Shown: positions 11,088 to 21,590, counted from the first letter of the stretch. The stretch: DNA of 64,000 nt from Isoetes taiwanensis (GCA_021234155.1 JAJEKV010000024.1:19315060-19379059), one strand, 5' to 3'. Translations and numbers: made by a program. Notes: generated by a model from the letters alone, not told the origin.

Positions 11088-11958
11088 ATTTGACACCATG
11101 TTGACTTATCACGAGGCCAGCTTATATTGCAACAATACTGGAGTTGCAAACTTAAGGCCCCCAGGGCCAACTGCATCTAGAGATGAAGTCAAATTGTATG
11201 AGGTCAGAAGCAACAGTAATGAAAGATCATGGGCCAAAATTTATTGCAGGGAGGTCATACAGATGTATTGTCTATTCAACTTTCTCTTCATGTATCACTT
11301 CTCGTTGACAGAAAGGCAGCTTGCAAGGTACAGAGAGATGTATTACTCACACAAAATGCTAGCTGATGCATATGGTACACTGCTGCTTCTTATGGGAAAA
11401 GAAAACATTTACTCCCTCATCATGGAAAGTGGATCAGAATTCAATAGTTACATGTTTGGCACAGATAAAGGCTTCTATTGGGTATACAATTCCATTTTTG
11501 ACCAGATCACTAGCCAAGCCTCCTCATCTGCTTAATCTCTCATCCTCCATTCCATTCACATGACTTCTCCTTCTGTCATGATATCCGAACTTGTGTCAGT
11601 AGCTCATGCTCAGTATTTTGTCTTTCTCTTACTTAACATTTTTGCTATGCACTCGGTTGGTATTATTATGATGCAGGTTATTCCAAGGAACTCAGAGATC
11701 TCCACAATCAAAGCTCCACTTCAAAGGGGCAAAGCAGATAGTCTTGGCATAATTCACATTTATGTGATTAACTTGCCTGAACTACTTGACACCTTTTATT
11801 ACAGTTAATTTTTTGTAATCTTGTATACCTATTTGAGGTTAACTATATTTTGGCTGAAACTAATGTGGAAGTTCACACTCCCATTAGTAGAACAATTGTA
11901 TGGCTTTAATTAATTAATGGAAAAAACATCTCTTACTCTCAAAAAAAAAAAAAAAAAA
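11088..11958 (+). other. LINE 3' region and poly(A) tail
   Basis: The region between the ORF2 stop and the A18 tract is the likely 3' untranslated part of the LINE. It contains most of a second open frame (10906-11535, 209 aa) that begins inside ORF2 in the +1 frame and has no recognised domain. The bases before the tail are AT-rich (TTAATTAATTAATGG). Confidence 0.7.
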
Positions 11959-13199
11959 GGCAATGTTGGACAAACTTTGTAGGTCCCATCAAAAGTTTTC
12001 TATATTTCATTTGGTCAATCGGAAATCTTCTCGCATCAGCAAAGATCCTGCTTCAGTTATTGAGGACAAGGTGTGGAATTGGCATCCATCTCAAATATTT
12101 GGGAGTGGATTTTCCTTCTACTATGCATTGGGGCACTTCCATCTGCTACGAGTGACTATGGGCTAGAAGCACTATATGCAATGCATAACAACAGTCACAG
12201 AGCAAAGCTGTATGATTGGGCCAATCAGTCGCATATGTTCAGGGTCTTAGTAGAGCACGTCCTTGGGGTTGAAGGTGGGGTCCCAATGGTATCCCTCGCT
12301 ACTGGAATGATTTGGAGCAGGTGCAGAAAGCCTTCTTAGCAAAGGTACCAGGCCTTCTATTCTATTCTATTCTATTTACAGCCAGAACTTTCTATTGTTT
12401 AATACAAAATTTACAAGAAGACTCCTGAAAAATATTCCACGATACATTAGCTTAACCGAAGATTTCTCAATTACAACTAGTTGGTTTCTAGTGTTCCCGG
12501 ACTTTGCCCAACACTGTTTAAAAGGTACCATTAAAAGACCAAGACAGTACCTAGCATGGTAGCTAGCACTAACTGCAGATATTGAGTTTAAAAAAGGAAT
12601 GCATTTTTTTTTAGACTCTAGTAGGTTTATTTTTCACTTAAAGTTGAATTTTAGCGTTGCCTGGATTTTTATTTGGATATTTGAGTTGATTTTGAAATAA
12701 AGATGTATTTTGGCAGGTTCTAAAACTAAACACCCCTAATATGCTTTTACCCTAGTGTGTTTGTAATTGAGGGAAGTACTTTTTTACATTCTTATGTTAT
12801 TTGACTGCAAGTAAAAAACACAAATATCAAATGGTTGAGACAAAGGTATTAGTCGTGCTTCGACATCATGTGACTTGCAAGAAGCGAGGAAAGCACCATA
12901 CAAACGTTTGATTGCTGCTAACACAGGTGCTTGCGATCCTCTATGATGGTGGGGATAGGGCACAACTCTTATTTCAAATGGTGGTGATGCTTTCTAACAA
13001 TTTATTTCAGATATTTTGTAAAAAATTGCTCTGGTTTGCCTTTCCCTTATTAAAATGTAGTTTAGCTATATAAGACCTAGGAACATGCATACACAATAAG
13101 AATTGAAGAGGGTGAATGTAATGATTAAGCAATACTTCTAATTTTGTTATAAGTTTAGTAAATTAGCATTCAAAAACATGTCGGTCTAAAACAACAAAT
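11959..13199. other. CACTA interior after the LINE, no gene recognised
   Basis: Short open frames at 11963-12166 and 12073-12339 have no motif. A TTCTA pentanucleotide microsatellite lies at 12355-12378. The bases 12730-12752 resemble one terminus of the MITE at 3563-3883, but no partner end was found upstream. Confidence 0.5.
12355..12378. repeat. (TTCTA)n microsatellite
   Basis: About four and a half uninterrupted copies of TTCTA. Confidence 0.9.
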
Positions 13200-13788
13200 A
13201 AAATGAAATGTCTTTTTGATAGGCTTTTCTCCGCATATTGGCTAGTGTCACTTTTGTGTCAAGCTTAGCCCTTTTTGTGTCATAATATCTATGCATTTCT
13301 ACTTCATGATGTAACAACATTGACACTTTTTTTTATGCAAGCATGTGAAGCGTGTGTCACTATATAACAGAGCATTGATGTAAAATTGTTGATATTTTGG
13401 CACAACAAGATGCTACAAACTTTTCACAAAAGGTGACAAAGAGATGATACAAGTATTGACACAAATATATAAAAAAATTAACTCAAAACTTTAGAACAAA
13501 TGACGCTATAGTTGACACGAAACTAGTGGTATGTTTGTCTCTAAAATATATCACAAACTTTACACAACACATGACGCAACTGGTATTACAAAACCTAACA
13601 TAAAAATGCCAAAGTTTTTTACATAAATTTTTCGAAAATGTGACGTTACAGTTGACACAATTGTATTGACACAAGTTTTGACGCAATCGATTAAATTTGT
13701 GTCACTTTCGAGCTTCTGACACAAACTTGACAAACCTTAAAGGGTAATGACGCAGGGTTTGACGCAAAAGCCCTATCCTCTTGTAGTG
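13200..13788. repeat. Right subterminal repeats and terminus of first CACTA element
   Basis: Many GTGTCA, TGACAC, GACACAA and TGACGC motifs occur here in both orientations, in the pattern seen at the left end, and finish in CTCTTGTAGTG at 13788. Position and motif density match the transposase-binding region of CACTA elements. Confidence 0.8.
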
Positions 13789-13869
13789 ATATAGAGGAAG
13801 CCCCAGGGTAGATCCAATCACCCAAGCTGGAAGCTTCAAATTTAGGTAGCTTCAACTCTTGTAGCAAAA
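13789..13869 (-). pseudogene. LINE ORF2 endonuclease fragment, upstream half
   Basis: The minus strand reads VLLQELKLPKFEASSLGD, then WIYPGASSI, equivalent to LLQETKLPKFESSSLSD and WIHPGSSSI in the complete LINE. The reading continues across the CACTA insertion at base 449 without loss or gain of a codon. This 81-bp island is bounded on its other side by another CACTA terminus at 13870. The preceding part of the exon is not seen in the window. Confidence 0.9.
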
Positions 13870-14225
13870 CACTACAAGAGGATGAGGGTTCTGCGTCAGG
13901 CAAATCGTCAGAACATCTAAAAAAACTTAGCATGACGTTTATGCTGACGAATATGCTGACGATAAAAGGCCTGACGCTTAAAGTGACGATGTCGCGTCAG
14001 AGTAATCGTCAAATTAATCGTCATGTTACACGTCAAAATATGCGTCAAGTATAGCGTCAGAACATGCGTCAGATTTTGTTCGTCACGCTACCCGTCAGCA
14101 AAAACGACAGTTTTATCGTCAGAGATCACCGTCAGTTTATGCGTCAGAACATGCGTCAGCGTTTTCGTCACATATAGCGTCACCATTTTCGTCAGAAAAA
14201 ACGTCAGGAATATCGTCAGGAAATT
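13870..14225. repeat. Dense CGTCA subterminal array
   Basis: More than twenty CGTCA motifs in the plus orientation and about five TGACG in the minus orientation are packed into roughly 340 bases, mostly spaced 8-16 bases apart. The first 120 bases favour TGACG and the rest favour CGTCA. This is the expected arrangement of a transposase or TnpA binding array behind a CACTA end. Confidence 0.85.
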
Positions 14226-15178
14226 CAAAAATTTTATTAACACAACTAATCATAACGTTTGATTCAAGGGTTCGTTTTTTATGAAATTTGATGCGTTAGA
14301 AAGCTCTCACTGTGATCTTTTTAATAGTGTACTATTTTTGGCTAATCTTGATTATCTCATTTGGGGAAAAAAAACTATAAGTTTCCATCCCTAGCTAGAG
14401 CATTGTAGGTAAATCAGCTTCAATGTAGGTAGGGATGCTATCTTCAAGTTTTCCCTTATTCATATCATTAACATTGGTCTGTTGTCTCGTGGGCCTTGTG
14501 TTTGAATGCATCTCGTGGGCCTCGTATTTGTACACCTTATATTCATGTGTCTATGGGACACTTAGACTTAAGGCTGCACATGTTATGTTACTATTATAAA
14601 CTATGGTACTATTATAATCTTACTAGAATTACTTAGGGAAATACAATGTGGCATCTTGGGATACATTGAATATCTTATGTGCGTACAATGCGATGTCATT
14701 GCAACCATTGATTGATTTGTTTAACATTTGAAGTATTCTCAATCTTTTACATATTTTAAAGCGACCATAGAGACATCTCTCGAGATGTGGAGTTTGTTAT
14801 GTGCATACAATGCGATGTCATTGCAAGCATCGGGTAATTGGTTTAATATTTGAATCATTTTATAAACTTTATATCTTTCAAATTGACCAAATATACTTAG
14901 TCAATGCTTTTGATAAATATGCAAGGACTATCATAGCCGGATGCGAAGGTAGTAATTTTGAAATTATTGTAAATTGGCAATTTACTAATACCTCAATGAT
15001 CGCATACATATTCAATTAAGCAAACAAAAGCTCAAGCTCCAAAGATAAAAGACACAAAAGTTTAATGAGAGAAAAGAAGGCACACAATATTTTAATCAAA
15101 TACCTCATATATATATGGGATACATTAGTATTCTTGAAATCGTAAAAATGCATTCAATAAAAGATCAAAGTTTGTTTC
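14226..15178. other. CACTA interior 3' of the transposase, no gene seen
   Basis: AT-rich DNA with two similar blocks around 14690 and 14807 (both contain TACAATGCGATGTCATTGCA), an old local duplication. It lies downstream of the transposase stop, so it is the 3' flank of that gene. Confidence 0.5.
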
Positions 15179-15793
15179 TTATTCACCAGACATCAAACCC
15201 TCGTCCACAAAATCATGTTCAATGTCATCCCATTCATCATCATCTAGTTGTAAGAGTAGCCTTCGTCGCATATTTGGAGTTTGGAGCTCAATATCTTCCT
15301 CCTCCTCAATATAATCTTCATTGGAATGCATTGGTGATCTCACTTTTTGATTGTTTGTTCCCTCTTCAATTTCCTCCTCAATATAATCTTCATCGATATG
15401 CATCGATAATTCCAATCCTTGATTGCTCGTTCCCTCTTGAGCCTCATCGTCTTCTATGTTTCTTGGCTCCACAAATTCCAATACTTGCTCAAGCTCTACC
15501 TCTTCTTCTTGCTGCCCTTCTTCCTCGATGGTTGTATTGCATATATATCGACGTGACGTTGGTTCCGTGGGAATCACAATCCACCACGCATTGTTTTGAG
15601 GGTTGACATGAAAGAAAACTTGTTGAACTTGATGAGGATACACATATGGCTCGCTTCTATCTAATAACACATGCGTGGAGTCAACTTCAAAGAAACCAGA
15701 AGGATGTGGTCGCACCGTTTGATTTCGTCCACGATATAAAGTTTTGAACCACTTGGCCTTCAGTATGGTTTGTCGAAATGATCGAAAATCCAC
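15179..15793 (-). CDS. TNP2 transposase C-terminal exon (DUF4216-like)
   Basis: The minus-strand frame holds AKWFKTLYRGRNQTVRPHP, then VLLDRSEPYVYPHQVQQVFF and NNAWWIVIPT. This is the DUF4216 pattern found at the C-terminus of plant TNP2 transposases (V.DPYI...QQVFY....W.VV). A long acidic tail follows, with repeated HIDEDYIEEEIEEGT-like blocks, and the frame stops at 15179. It is read as the last exon of the gene continuing at 19.1-22.1 kb. About 3.1 kb of unrelated DNA, including a fold-back element and a PPR fragment, lies between this exon and the previous one. That gap is either a long intron or a set of insertions. Confidence 0.8.
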   Translation of the reverse strand: MDFRSFRQTILKAKWFKTLYRGRNQTVRPHPSGFFEVDSTHVLLDRSEPYVYPHQVQQVFFHVNPQNNAWWIVIPTEPTSRRYICNTTIEEEGQQEEEVELEQVLEFVEPRNIEDDEAQEGTSNQGLELSMHIDEDYIEEEIEEGTNNQKVRSPMHSNEDYIEEEEDIELQTPNMRRRLLLQLDDDEWDDIEHDFVDEGLMSGE

Positions 15794-15819
15794 ATCAATG
15801 ATATCGGTAATAACTCCAA

Positions 15820-16254
15820 CATTAACACATAACTAACATTATTAACATAAACCATTGCATTTGACACATTTAAATTAAAATCCCCCTTAAACCCTCTTTT
15901 GTTTGGGTGCATATTCACACGAGGGGTTACTTCGGGCAACGAGAGCTGTCGGATGGGCATATTTGCCCTTTATTCTAAGATCTGGACCGTACATAGCGAT
16001 CCTCGTTTGTGGGGTATGCATGTACAAGTTTTTGTATGTTGTATATTAAGGTTTGTAAAATACTATAAGGTTTGAGACAATGTACTTAATGGTGTTAATT
16101 TTGTACATGTATTATAAATTTTTTGAGGCTCTCGCTGCCCTACGTAACCCCCCGTGTGAATATGCACCCAAACCAAAGGGGGTTTAAGGGGGATTTTAAT
16201 TTAAATGTGTCAAATGCAATGGTTTATGTTAATAATGTTAGTTGTGTGTTAATG
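15820..16254. mobile_element. Fold-back (long inverted repeat) element
   Basis: The left arm (about 15820-15945) and right arm (about 16131-16254) are inverse copies with few mismatches. For example, ACCATTGCATTTGACACATT on the left pairs with AATGTGTCAAATGCAATGGT on the right. The central spacer is about 185 bp and non-coding. A stem of this length is typical of a MITE or fold-back element. No clear target duplication was defined. It sits between transposase exons. Confidence 0.85.
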
Positions 16255-17343
16255 GTTTGTGTTAACTAAAAAAATTTTGGCCCCTTCGGGGCCTTAAGGA
16301 TGGTGTAGGGGTGTAGATATACACATTACCTAATACTCTAATGATGGATGGAAGGGCACTAAGAAATCCATAAATGCATGTAACAATGGTAGTAGAGCTA
16401 AAAACAAGCCATTACATTCGAAGTCCTAATATTAAGTGTGATATAATACCACGATAGATAATAGACAAATGGTAACCCATGTTACAATTTTTATTATGAA
16501 AATGCTTTTGCTCTTGTCAAGAACATAATAAATATGCAACCTAGTCAGAAAGCACATTTGTCAAGAACTCAAATACCAAATACCTTAGCGGTTGCATTCA
16601 AGACTCCCATGACATCATATCAAAATCCAGCATTTAAAAACTTGTTCAAGAAGCAGGGGATGTTTGTGGGCTCCAACATAGCATCTGGTGACAATCATTT
16701 GTTGACACCGTTCCCATAGCATCCAGCAGTCACTTTATGCACTTGTAACTAGGCAAGCTTGATTGTAAAAAAAGAAGAAACATCCCAAGTCTTCAAGGTC
16801 TCTGGGCGCATCAAATATAAAAATCCAACTTCAAAAAACCATGGACAAAAAAATGGGCCCATTTACTAACTCAATAAGGAAGCATTAGATGGTAACAACT
16901 TATAGCAGCACTCATCTATTCATGTGGTCATAACAATGGCATAACGATAGTCCTATGACACCCTTTACGTTGTGAAGTTTCCAACAATGCATGTCTTTAA
17001 AATAGATGTAACATTACATGGTGTGCATAACAACTTGGTTACTCTAAGTGAGAAATTATTTCCCAAGGCATGTTCTATTCTCCATATATGCTACCCGTAA
17101 GCTAAGCAGAACATATAAGCTAAATGTATAAAGTGACAGGCTTCCTATTTATCTATCTATCTATCTGTATAAGTTGAATCCATGTTTTAGACAAACATGG
17201 CATGGAAAATTACTTTTGAGCACCGTTACATCAATGTAGACACAGTAAAACAGATGTGTTTGAAAGCACATCTAATTATATATCTAACTACCTACCATGA
17301 TGAACTGAAGCTTTCATCGATACGATGTGAAAATAAGCAGCAA
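16255..17343. other. No gene recognised; GC hairpin near 16280
   Basis: The stretch contains a perfect 6-bp-stem hairpin, GGCCCCTTCGGGGCC, at about 16281-16295, and a short TATC microsatellite near 17150. Short frames carry no motif. It lies within the large gap between transposase exons. Confidence 0.5.
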
Positions 17344-17664
17344 CTATCTAGCCATGCTTAAACGTGCTATCTTTGGATGTTCATAGACTATAATGCCACA
17401 CTCCAAGCTGCCATACGTAGCATACATTTTCATAAAATTACTTCCAATCATAATATCTATGTGAAGGCCACGCTCCATGATCTGTACATTGCGATATGCT
17501 CTTAAATTGCAGGAAAATGTAATATTATCAGGTTTTATATGTTCTTCTTCCATCCTCTCAAAATAGTATAATGCCATTATGCCTTTAGCATATTGGGCAA
17601 GACCTGTAATGAACACATACAAAAGACCAAGTTTTTGTTCAGTAATCTGTGAAATACTTTGCAT
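17344..17664 (-). pseudogene. PPR gene fragment
   Basis: The minus-strand translation YVFITGLAQYAKGIMALYYF, followed by ERMEEEHIKPDNITFSCNL and then MKMYATYGSLECGIIVYEHP, follows the PPR spacing (TG..Q......AL..F..M.....KPD..TF...L.A, then ..MY..YGSLE....V). It is open for 106 residues but is only about three repeats long, without flanking PPR sequence or an E/DYW tail. It appears to be a captured or inserted piece of a host PPR gene in the gap between transposase exons. It is not the same part of a PPR gene as the plus-strand fragment at 4631-4990. Confidence 0.75.
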
Positions 17665-19078
17665 AATTCTTCCATTCTATCACCACTTTTCATACATGAC
17701 AATGATTCTTCCATTCTATTACAGTTTTCATACATGTTAATAGGGAATTACCCTCCAGAGTTTCCTCTTTGCAAGTCCACATACTTCTACTGGACTACCA
17801 ATAAACTTGTCATGTTCTACTTCTCATTCTTTCAAAATAACCACCAGAGTTTCCTGCTGCAGTCCACATACTTCTACAGACTACCAATGAACCTGTCGTG
17901 TTCTACTGCTCATGCTTTCAAAATAATGGAGAATGTGACTTTAGATGGTTTCATCCTATTGTCTTGCATCATTGCAAAATAATTCCATGCAATGGCTATG
18001 GCTTATGGAGCTCCCCTGCCAGATCCGCAATTTTGTTCCCCGAAAGGTGTAAGGTAGCCAGATGTCAAAAGTGTGCTTCTCCTATTGCAAGATATTTCTA
18101 TTATTCAGGCCTACTCACGACCCTTTTTTTTCTCAGAGAAGCCGACCGATTAGGTAATTGTTTAGATTCTGTTGGTTTCCAAAGGTTTCTAGAGATAGCA
18201 TGCTGCTTGCATACGAGTATTGATATATAAGGGAAAGAAAAATCATATGCTTTAGATAACAAGTTTGCTGAGGAACATTTTTACAAAACTTGGGATGCTT
18301 ACTTACCATTTGAAGCCTCAAAGAGGAGAGAATTGGCGGATCGAGGAGATGAGCTCCACGCCACCTGAAGCCCTATGGCTACTCCAATGATTTGAAAATC
18401 CTTGCTCTCTTTCTCCAACTGCAACCTAGGCGCTGTCCATGATCTGGGGCCTTCTGAAGGGCCATCAACGCAAAACTCGGGAGGTTTTTGGCAAGGGTTT
18501 TCCGGAACAGACAAAACTCGAGAGGTTTTTGGCAAGGGTTTTCCGGAACGTCTGTTGCATAGCCTAATCCCTTTAAATTTTGCGAAAAGCAGAGTCTACA
18601 TGTAAATAGTACAACGACGCTTTTTTTGGGTGGACATAACACTCCACCCAATAAAGGAAAAAGCAATAAGAAATTTCATGCAGAACACATGCCAAATCTG
18701 TTGTGGGCATGCAAGGAAGTACAATCATGACCATATGATTTACTTTTTGATAAAAAATCAACGGTCGAGAAAGAGTGCACTCTAGAAATACTATTTAGTA
18801 CACTTGCAAGAATACAACCACCAAATCATAGGAAAACCATAAGAAAAAACGTATAAAAACTTAAAAACAACCCCCTGTTATTATGCTACATATTCAAGTT
18901 CTCCATCAATAGGATTATCATCTCTAATGCTTGCTTGACTCTTTTGATTAAATGAAGCAATGATTCCAGAATCAAAAGTGACGCGAGCTTTGTCAATGTC
19001 ATCAATTCGTAAGTGTGCACCATACGCCCACATTGAATTATGGAATCTAGCCTGCACATTGGTAAAATATAAGTGACA
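17665..19078. other. No complete gene; 41-bp tandem duplication
   Basis: The stretch holds only short frames. A 41-bp unit containing CTCGRGAGGTTTTTGGCAAG occurs twice in tandem from 18471 to about 18550. The surrounding GC-richer segment (18340-18600) may be part of a captured gene end, but no domain was recognised. Confidence 0.5.
18471..18550. repeat. 41-bp direct tandem repeat, two copies
   Basis: The CAAAACTCG start recurs at 18471 and 18512, and both copies continue with GAGGTTTTTGGCAAGGG. They differ by about one or two bases, so the duplication is recent. Confidence 0.9.
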
Positions 19079-19711
19079 TTAGATGGTTAAGAAATGCAAA
19101 ATATGTATTGACAACAACAAATAGGAACTTACCAATTTTTCAGACCCAAATGTAATGTTGAGGTCATCTTCTTGATTTTTTTCTCCATTTTTTTCAGCTT
19201 CTCTAAGCTTTTGCGACAACCACCAGTGGGGTGGACAATCGGGTAGAGACGCTAGTTCTTGAGGGTATTGTATGGCTCTCTTATTATGTCCTCGACGGTT
19301 CCTTGTAGCATATGCTTTCCTATCGCTATCCCTTTGTGTCTTATCAATTTTATACAACTCCACCCACCTTCTAAGACTATCTGTATTGTTCACAACAAAC
19401 TTATTGATGCCCTCAAACATTTCGTCACTTAACCTTCGTTGTTTACCTAGGCCTTGCAAGACTTCACCATCCAACCAATCAGGAATCTCTTTCTTCCAAA
19501 TTTTTGGTGCATTTGGATCTATTGACTTGGTGGCATCTGTCAAGAAGAATAATGTCTCTTGATTAAGATGTCCTTCTGCCATACACCCCCCGGGCCGTGC
19601 CATCTGGCGCACAAATCCTTTTAGTACCTTCATATATCTCTCTAAAAAGAACATCCATCTCGAAGGGTTTGGACCCACAAGCAATATTTCTCGCGACAGA
19701 TGCACCAGCAA
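19079..19711 (-). CDS. TNP2 transposase exon (DUF4218-like)
   Basis: The frame contains PSRWMFFLERYMKVLKGFVR, then QMARPGGCMAEGHLNQETLF. This is the diagnostic segment of the DUF4218 region of plant TNP2 transposases (YPMERY..LK..VRN...PEG.I.E.Y...E...F). A hydrophilic region with DSLRRWVELYKIDK and a basic KAYATRNRRGHNKRAI follows. The frame is open over 210 codons. It forms part of the minus-strand transposase gene with the exons at 19776-21590. The start given is a track start, and the true exon boundary is probably near 19720. Confidence 0.8.
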   Translation of the reverse strand: MLVHLSREILLVGPNPSRWMFFLERYMKVLKGFVRQMARPGGCMAEGHLNQETLFFLTDATKSIDPNAPKIWKKEIPDWLDGEVLQGLGKQRRLSDEMFEGINKFVVNNTDSLRRWVELYKIDKTQRDSDRKAYATRNRRGHNKRAIQYPQELASLPDCPPHWWLSQKLREAEKNGEKNQEDDLNITFGSEKLVSSYLLLSIHILHFLTI

Positions 19712-19775
19712 ATGTACCTAATAATCACATTTGTTAGCTGCAATAGGTACACGAAATTTATGTAAAATAGTTACA

Positions 19776-21590
19776 TTATACCTGAAGATCAAATAAACTG
19801 GTGGAAAATAGATCTTCTAGTTGGCATAATATCTCTGCAATCTCTATTTCCATAGCGGGAATATCGACAGCTACAATTTGCTTAGAAGAGACCCACCTGG
19901 AGAAGCTTGCGAGTCTATAAATGACCTTCCGGATGCGTGGTGTAAGGCAATTTTCCAAGGCACATGGGAGAATATGCTGTTATAAGGAGAAGGTCGAATT
20001 AGATGTCACCAACATATAGGTTTATAAGTTTGAAGATATTATAGGCAAATTATTAGTATTGGACCTCAACTATTTAGCCTCATGCTTCTTCAGTTTTTAT
20101 ATGTATACGTACCTGTAGAAACTTGTGCCAATCATGTGACTTTAGTCCTGTGAGATCTCCATATTTTGTAAATGCCCTTCTAAGGGAGGATCCATAACCG
20201 GTTGGAGTGCGCAAACTTTTGATAGCACATTTTACTTGTTTGAGTTCATCCTTTTTCAATACCCAAGGACCTCGAAGAAAGCGAGGAGCTCTATCCTCTT
20301 CTTCGATTGGCCACAACTCACTTTTGATGCCTTTATCCTTTAGATCATTCCTAGCTTTTAGAGTCTCCCAATCTCAAAGAAGATGGCGCCAAAGTGAATG
20401 GCTCACATTTTGAAAATGTGCATAGGATCTAAGAGGTGCAATTTTTAATTCAGACCAATATTCCAACTTGTAAAGTATAGATAGCATCTTCATGCCCGGC
20501 GGATGTTTACCCATGTTTGGGTCATGATCGTTCCATGTCTTCAACCAATCATGTGGGGTTCTTCTCACGGGCACATCAGATATATCACCACGACGGAGGG
20601 GATGGCCTAATGGTAGATACTTTTGATGGCCAGTGTATATCATCTTTGACAGGTGTCGTGATCTATAAGACGTTAAGTTTTGGCCACATGATGGACACCC
20701 ACAAGATCCACTAGTTTGCAATCCTACAAAAGAATATACTCCAAATTGTTAACGTTGTAGCGAAGAAACTCATACAAAATATATAACGAACCCGAGCATC
20801 GTACCAGACGCAACTTTAAATCCAGGATAGTCATGAATTGTGAAGCATAGTATTCCATGAAAGGTGAAATTGTGTGGCTGCCTCGAAATGTCATACATGT
20901 GTATGCCTTTCCATAAAAGATCCAATTCCTCGACAAGTGGTTCTAAGTATACGTTCATATCTTTGACTTGGTATTTGCCTACAAAATATCGTTGCATTAA
21001 ATTAGGAAGCCACAATCTACATAAAATGCATGGTTATGTAAAGGTATGTACCTGGAACTATAAGCGTTAACATTAAGTGGCCCACCTTAGTTGCCATCCA
21101 AGGTGGTATGTTATAATTTATAACAACAATGGGCCACACACTATGTGTAGAGGACATCGTGCCAAATGGACATATTCCATCCATGCCCAAAGCAAGGCGA
21201 GCATTCCTTGGTTCATCCTTAAAATGTGGCCATTTGTCTTCTATATGTTTCAAAGCCTCACCATCGGTTGGGTACCTCAAAATTCCATCGTTGCTTCGGT
21301 GTTTTGCATGGAAGTCCATGAATGACGCTAGGGAAGGACATTTAAACATGATTTGTAATCGAGGAATGATTGGCATGTGCCGCAAAACTTTCCTTGGAAC
21401 TTTGGACCTTGCTTTTTCATCATACCGCGATTCATTGCACTTAGGACATCTACTCATGTCGCTATATTCATTGCGCATTTATGCATGCATGAATACAATT
21501 GTATTCTAAACCTAGTTCTTGCAAGAGTTGTTTGACGTCTCTTCGTGATTTTGGGAGACAATGATCACTTGGAAGTATATACTCACCTAG
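19776..21590 (-). CDS. TNP2 transposase core, several exons
   Basis: Successive minus-strand frames give the TNP2 core in order. First comes CPKCNESRYDEKARSKVPRK, then VLRHMPIIPRLQIMF, LALGMDGICPFGTMSSTHSV and WPIVVINYNIPPW. Next are VEELDLLWKGIHMYD, FHGILCFTIHDYPGF and, around 20650-20720, CGCPSCGQNLTSYRSRHLSK. GDLTGLKSHDWHKFL lies near 20150, and a helical segment is at 19776-19958. These are hallmark motifs of the En/Spm TNP2 DDE-type transposase, which cuts at CACTA termini in the nucleus. The breaks between frames have plausible intron positions. Whether a full-length mRNA is still possible cannot be decided by eye. Confidence 0.85.

Larger units (their letters stand above)
5840..11958 (+). 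mobile_element. L1-type LINE retrotransposon, probably 5'-truncated
   Basis: The element contains ORF1 (5858-7204), ORF2 (7245-11087) and a 3' tail ending in 18 consecutive A residues (11941-11958). This is the layout of a plant L1-clade non-LTR retrotransposon. ORF1 lacks the RNA-binding and zinc-knuckle domains usual at its N-terminus, so the insert was probably truncated at the 5' end, as is common in target-primed reverse transcription. A target-site duplication was sought next to GGCAATGTTGG after the tail but not found. It lies inside the CACTA element at 450-13788. It belongs to the same family as the minus-strand LINE fragment that hosts that CACTA. Confidence 0.9.
450..13788. mobile_element. 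CACTA DNA transposon, non-autonomous, inserted in a LINE
   Basis: The left end reads CACTACAACAAAA from 450 and the right end is the reverse complement of CACTACAAGAGGAT, ending at 13788. The flanks carry the 3-bp duplication ATA at 447-449 and 13789-13791, the size expected for CACTA elements. Removing the element joins two halves of a LINE endonuclease frame exactly (ASSI, then WMEANG), matching the SSSIWIEATG of the other LINE here. Both ends contain clustered GCGTCA and GTGTCA motifs, as in the transposase-binding subterminal regions of En/Spm elements. No TNP2-type transposase is visible inside, so it was probably mobilised in trans. It carries another LINE of about 6 kb as a later passenger. 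Confidence 0.9.

Noticed and set aside
12730-12752. A second complete MITE of the 3563-3883 family
   Set aside because: Only one end-like sequence is present. No inverse partner was found upstream.
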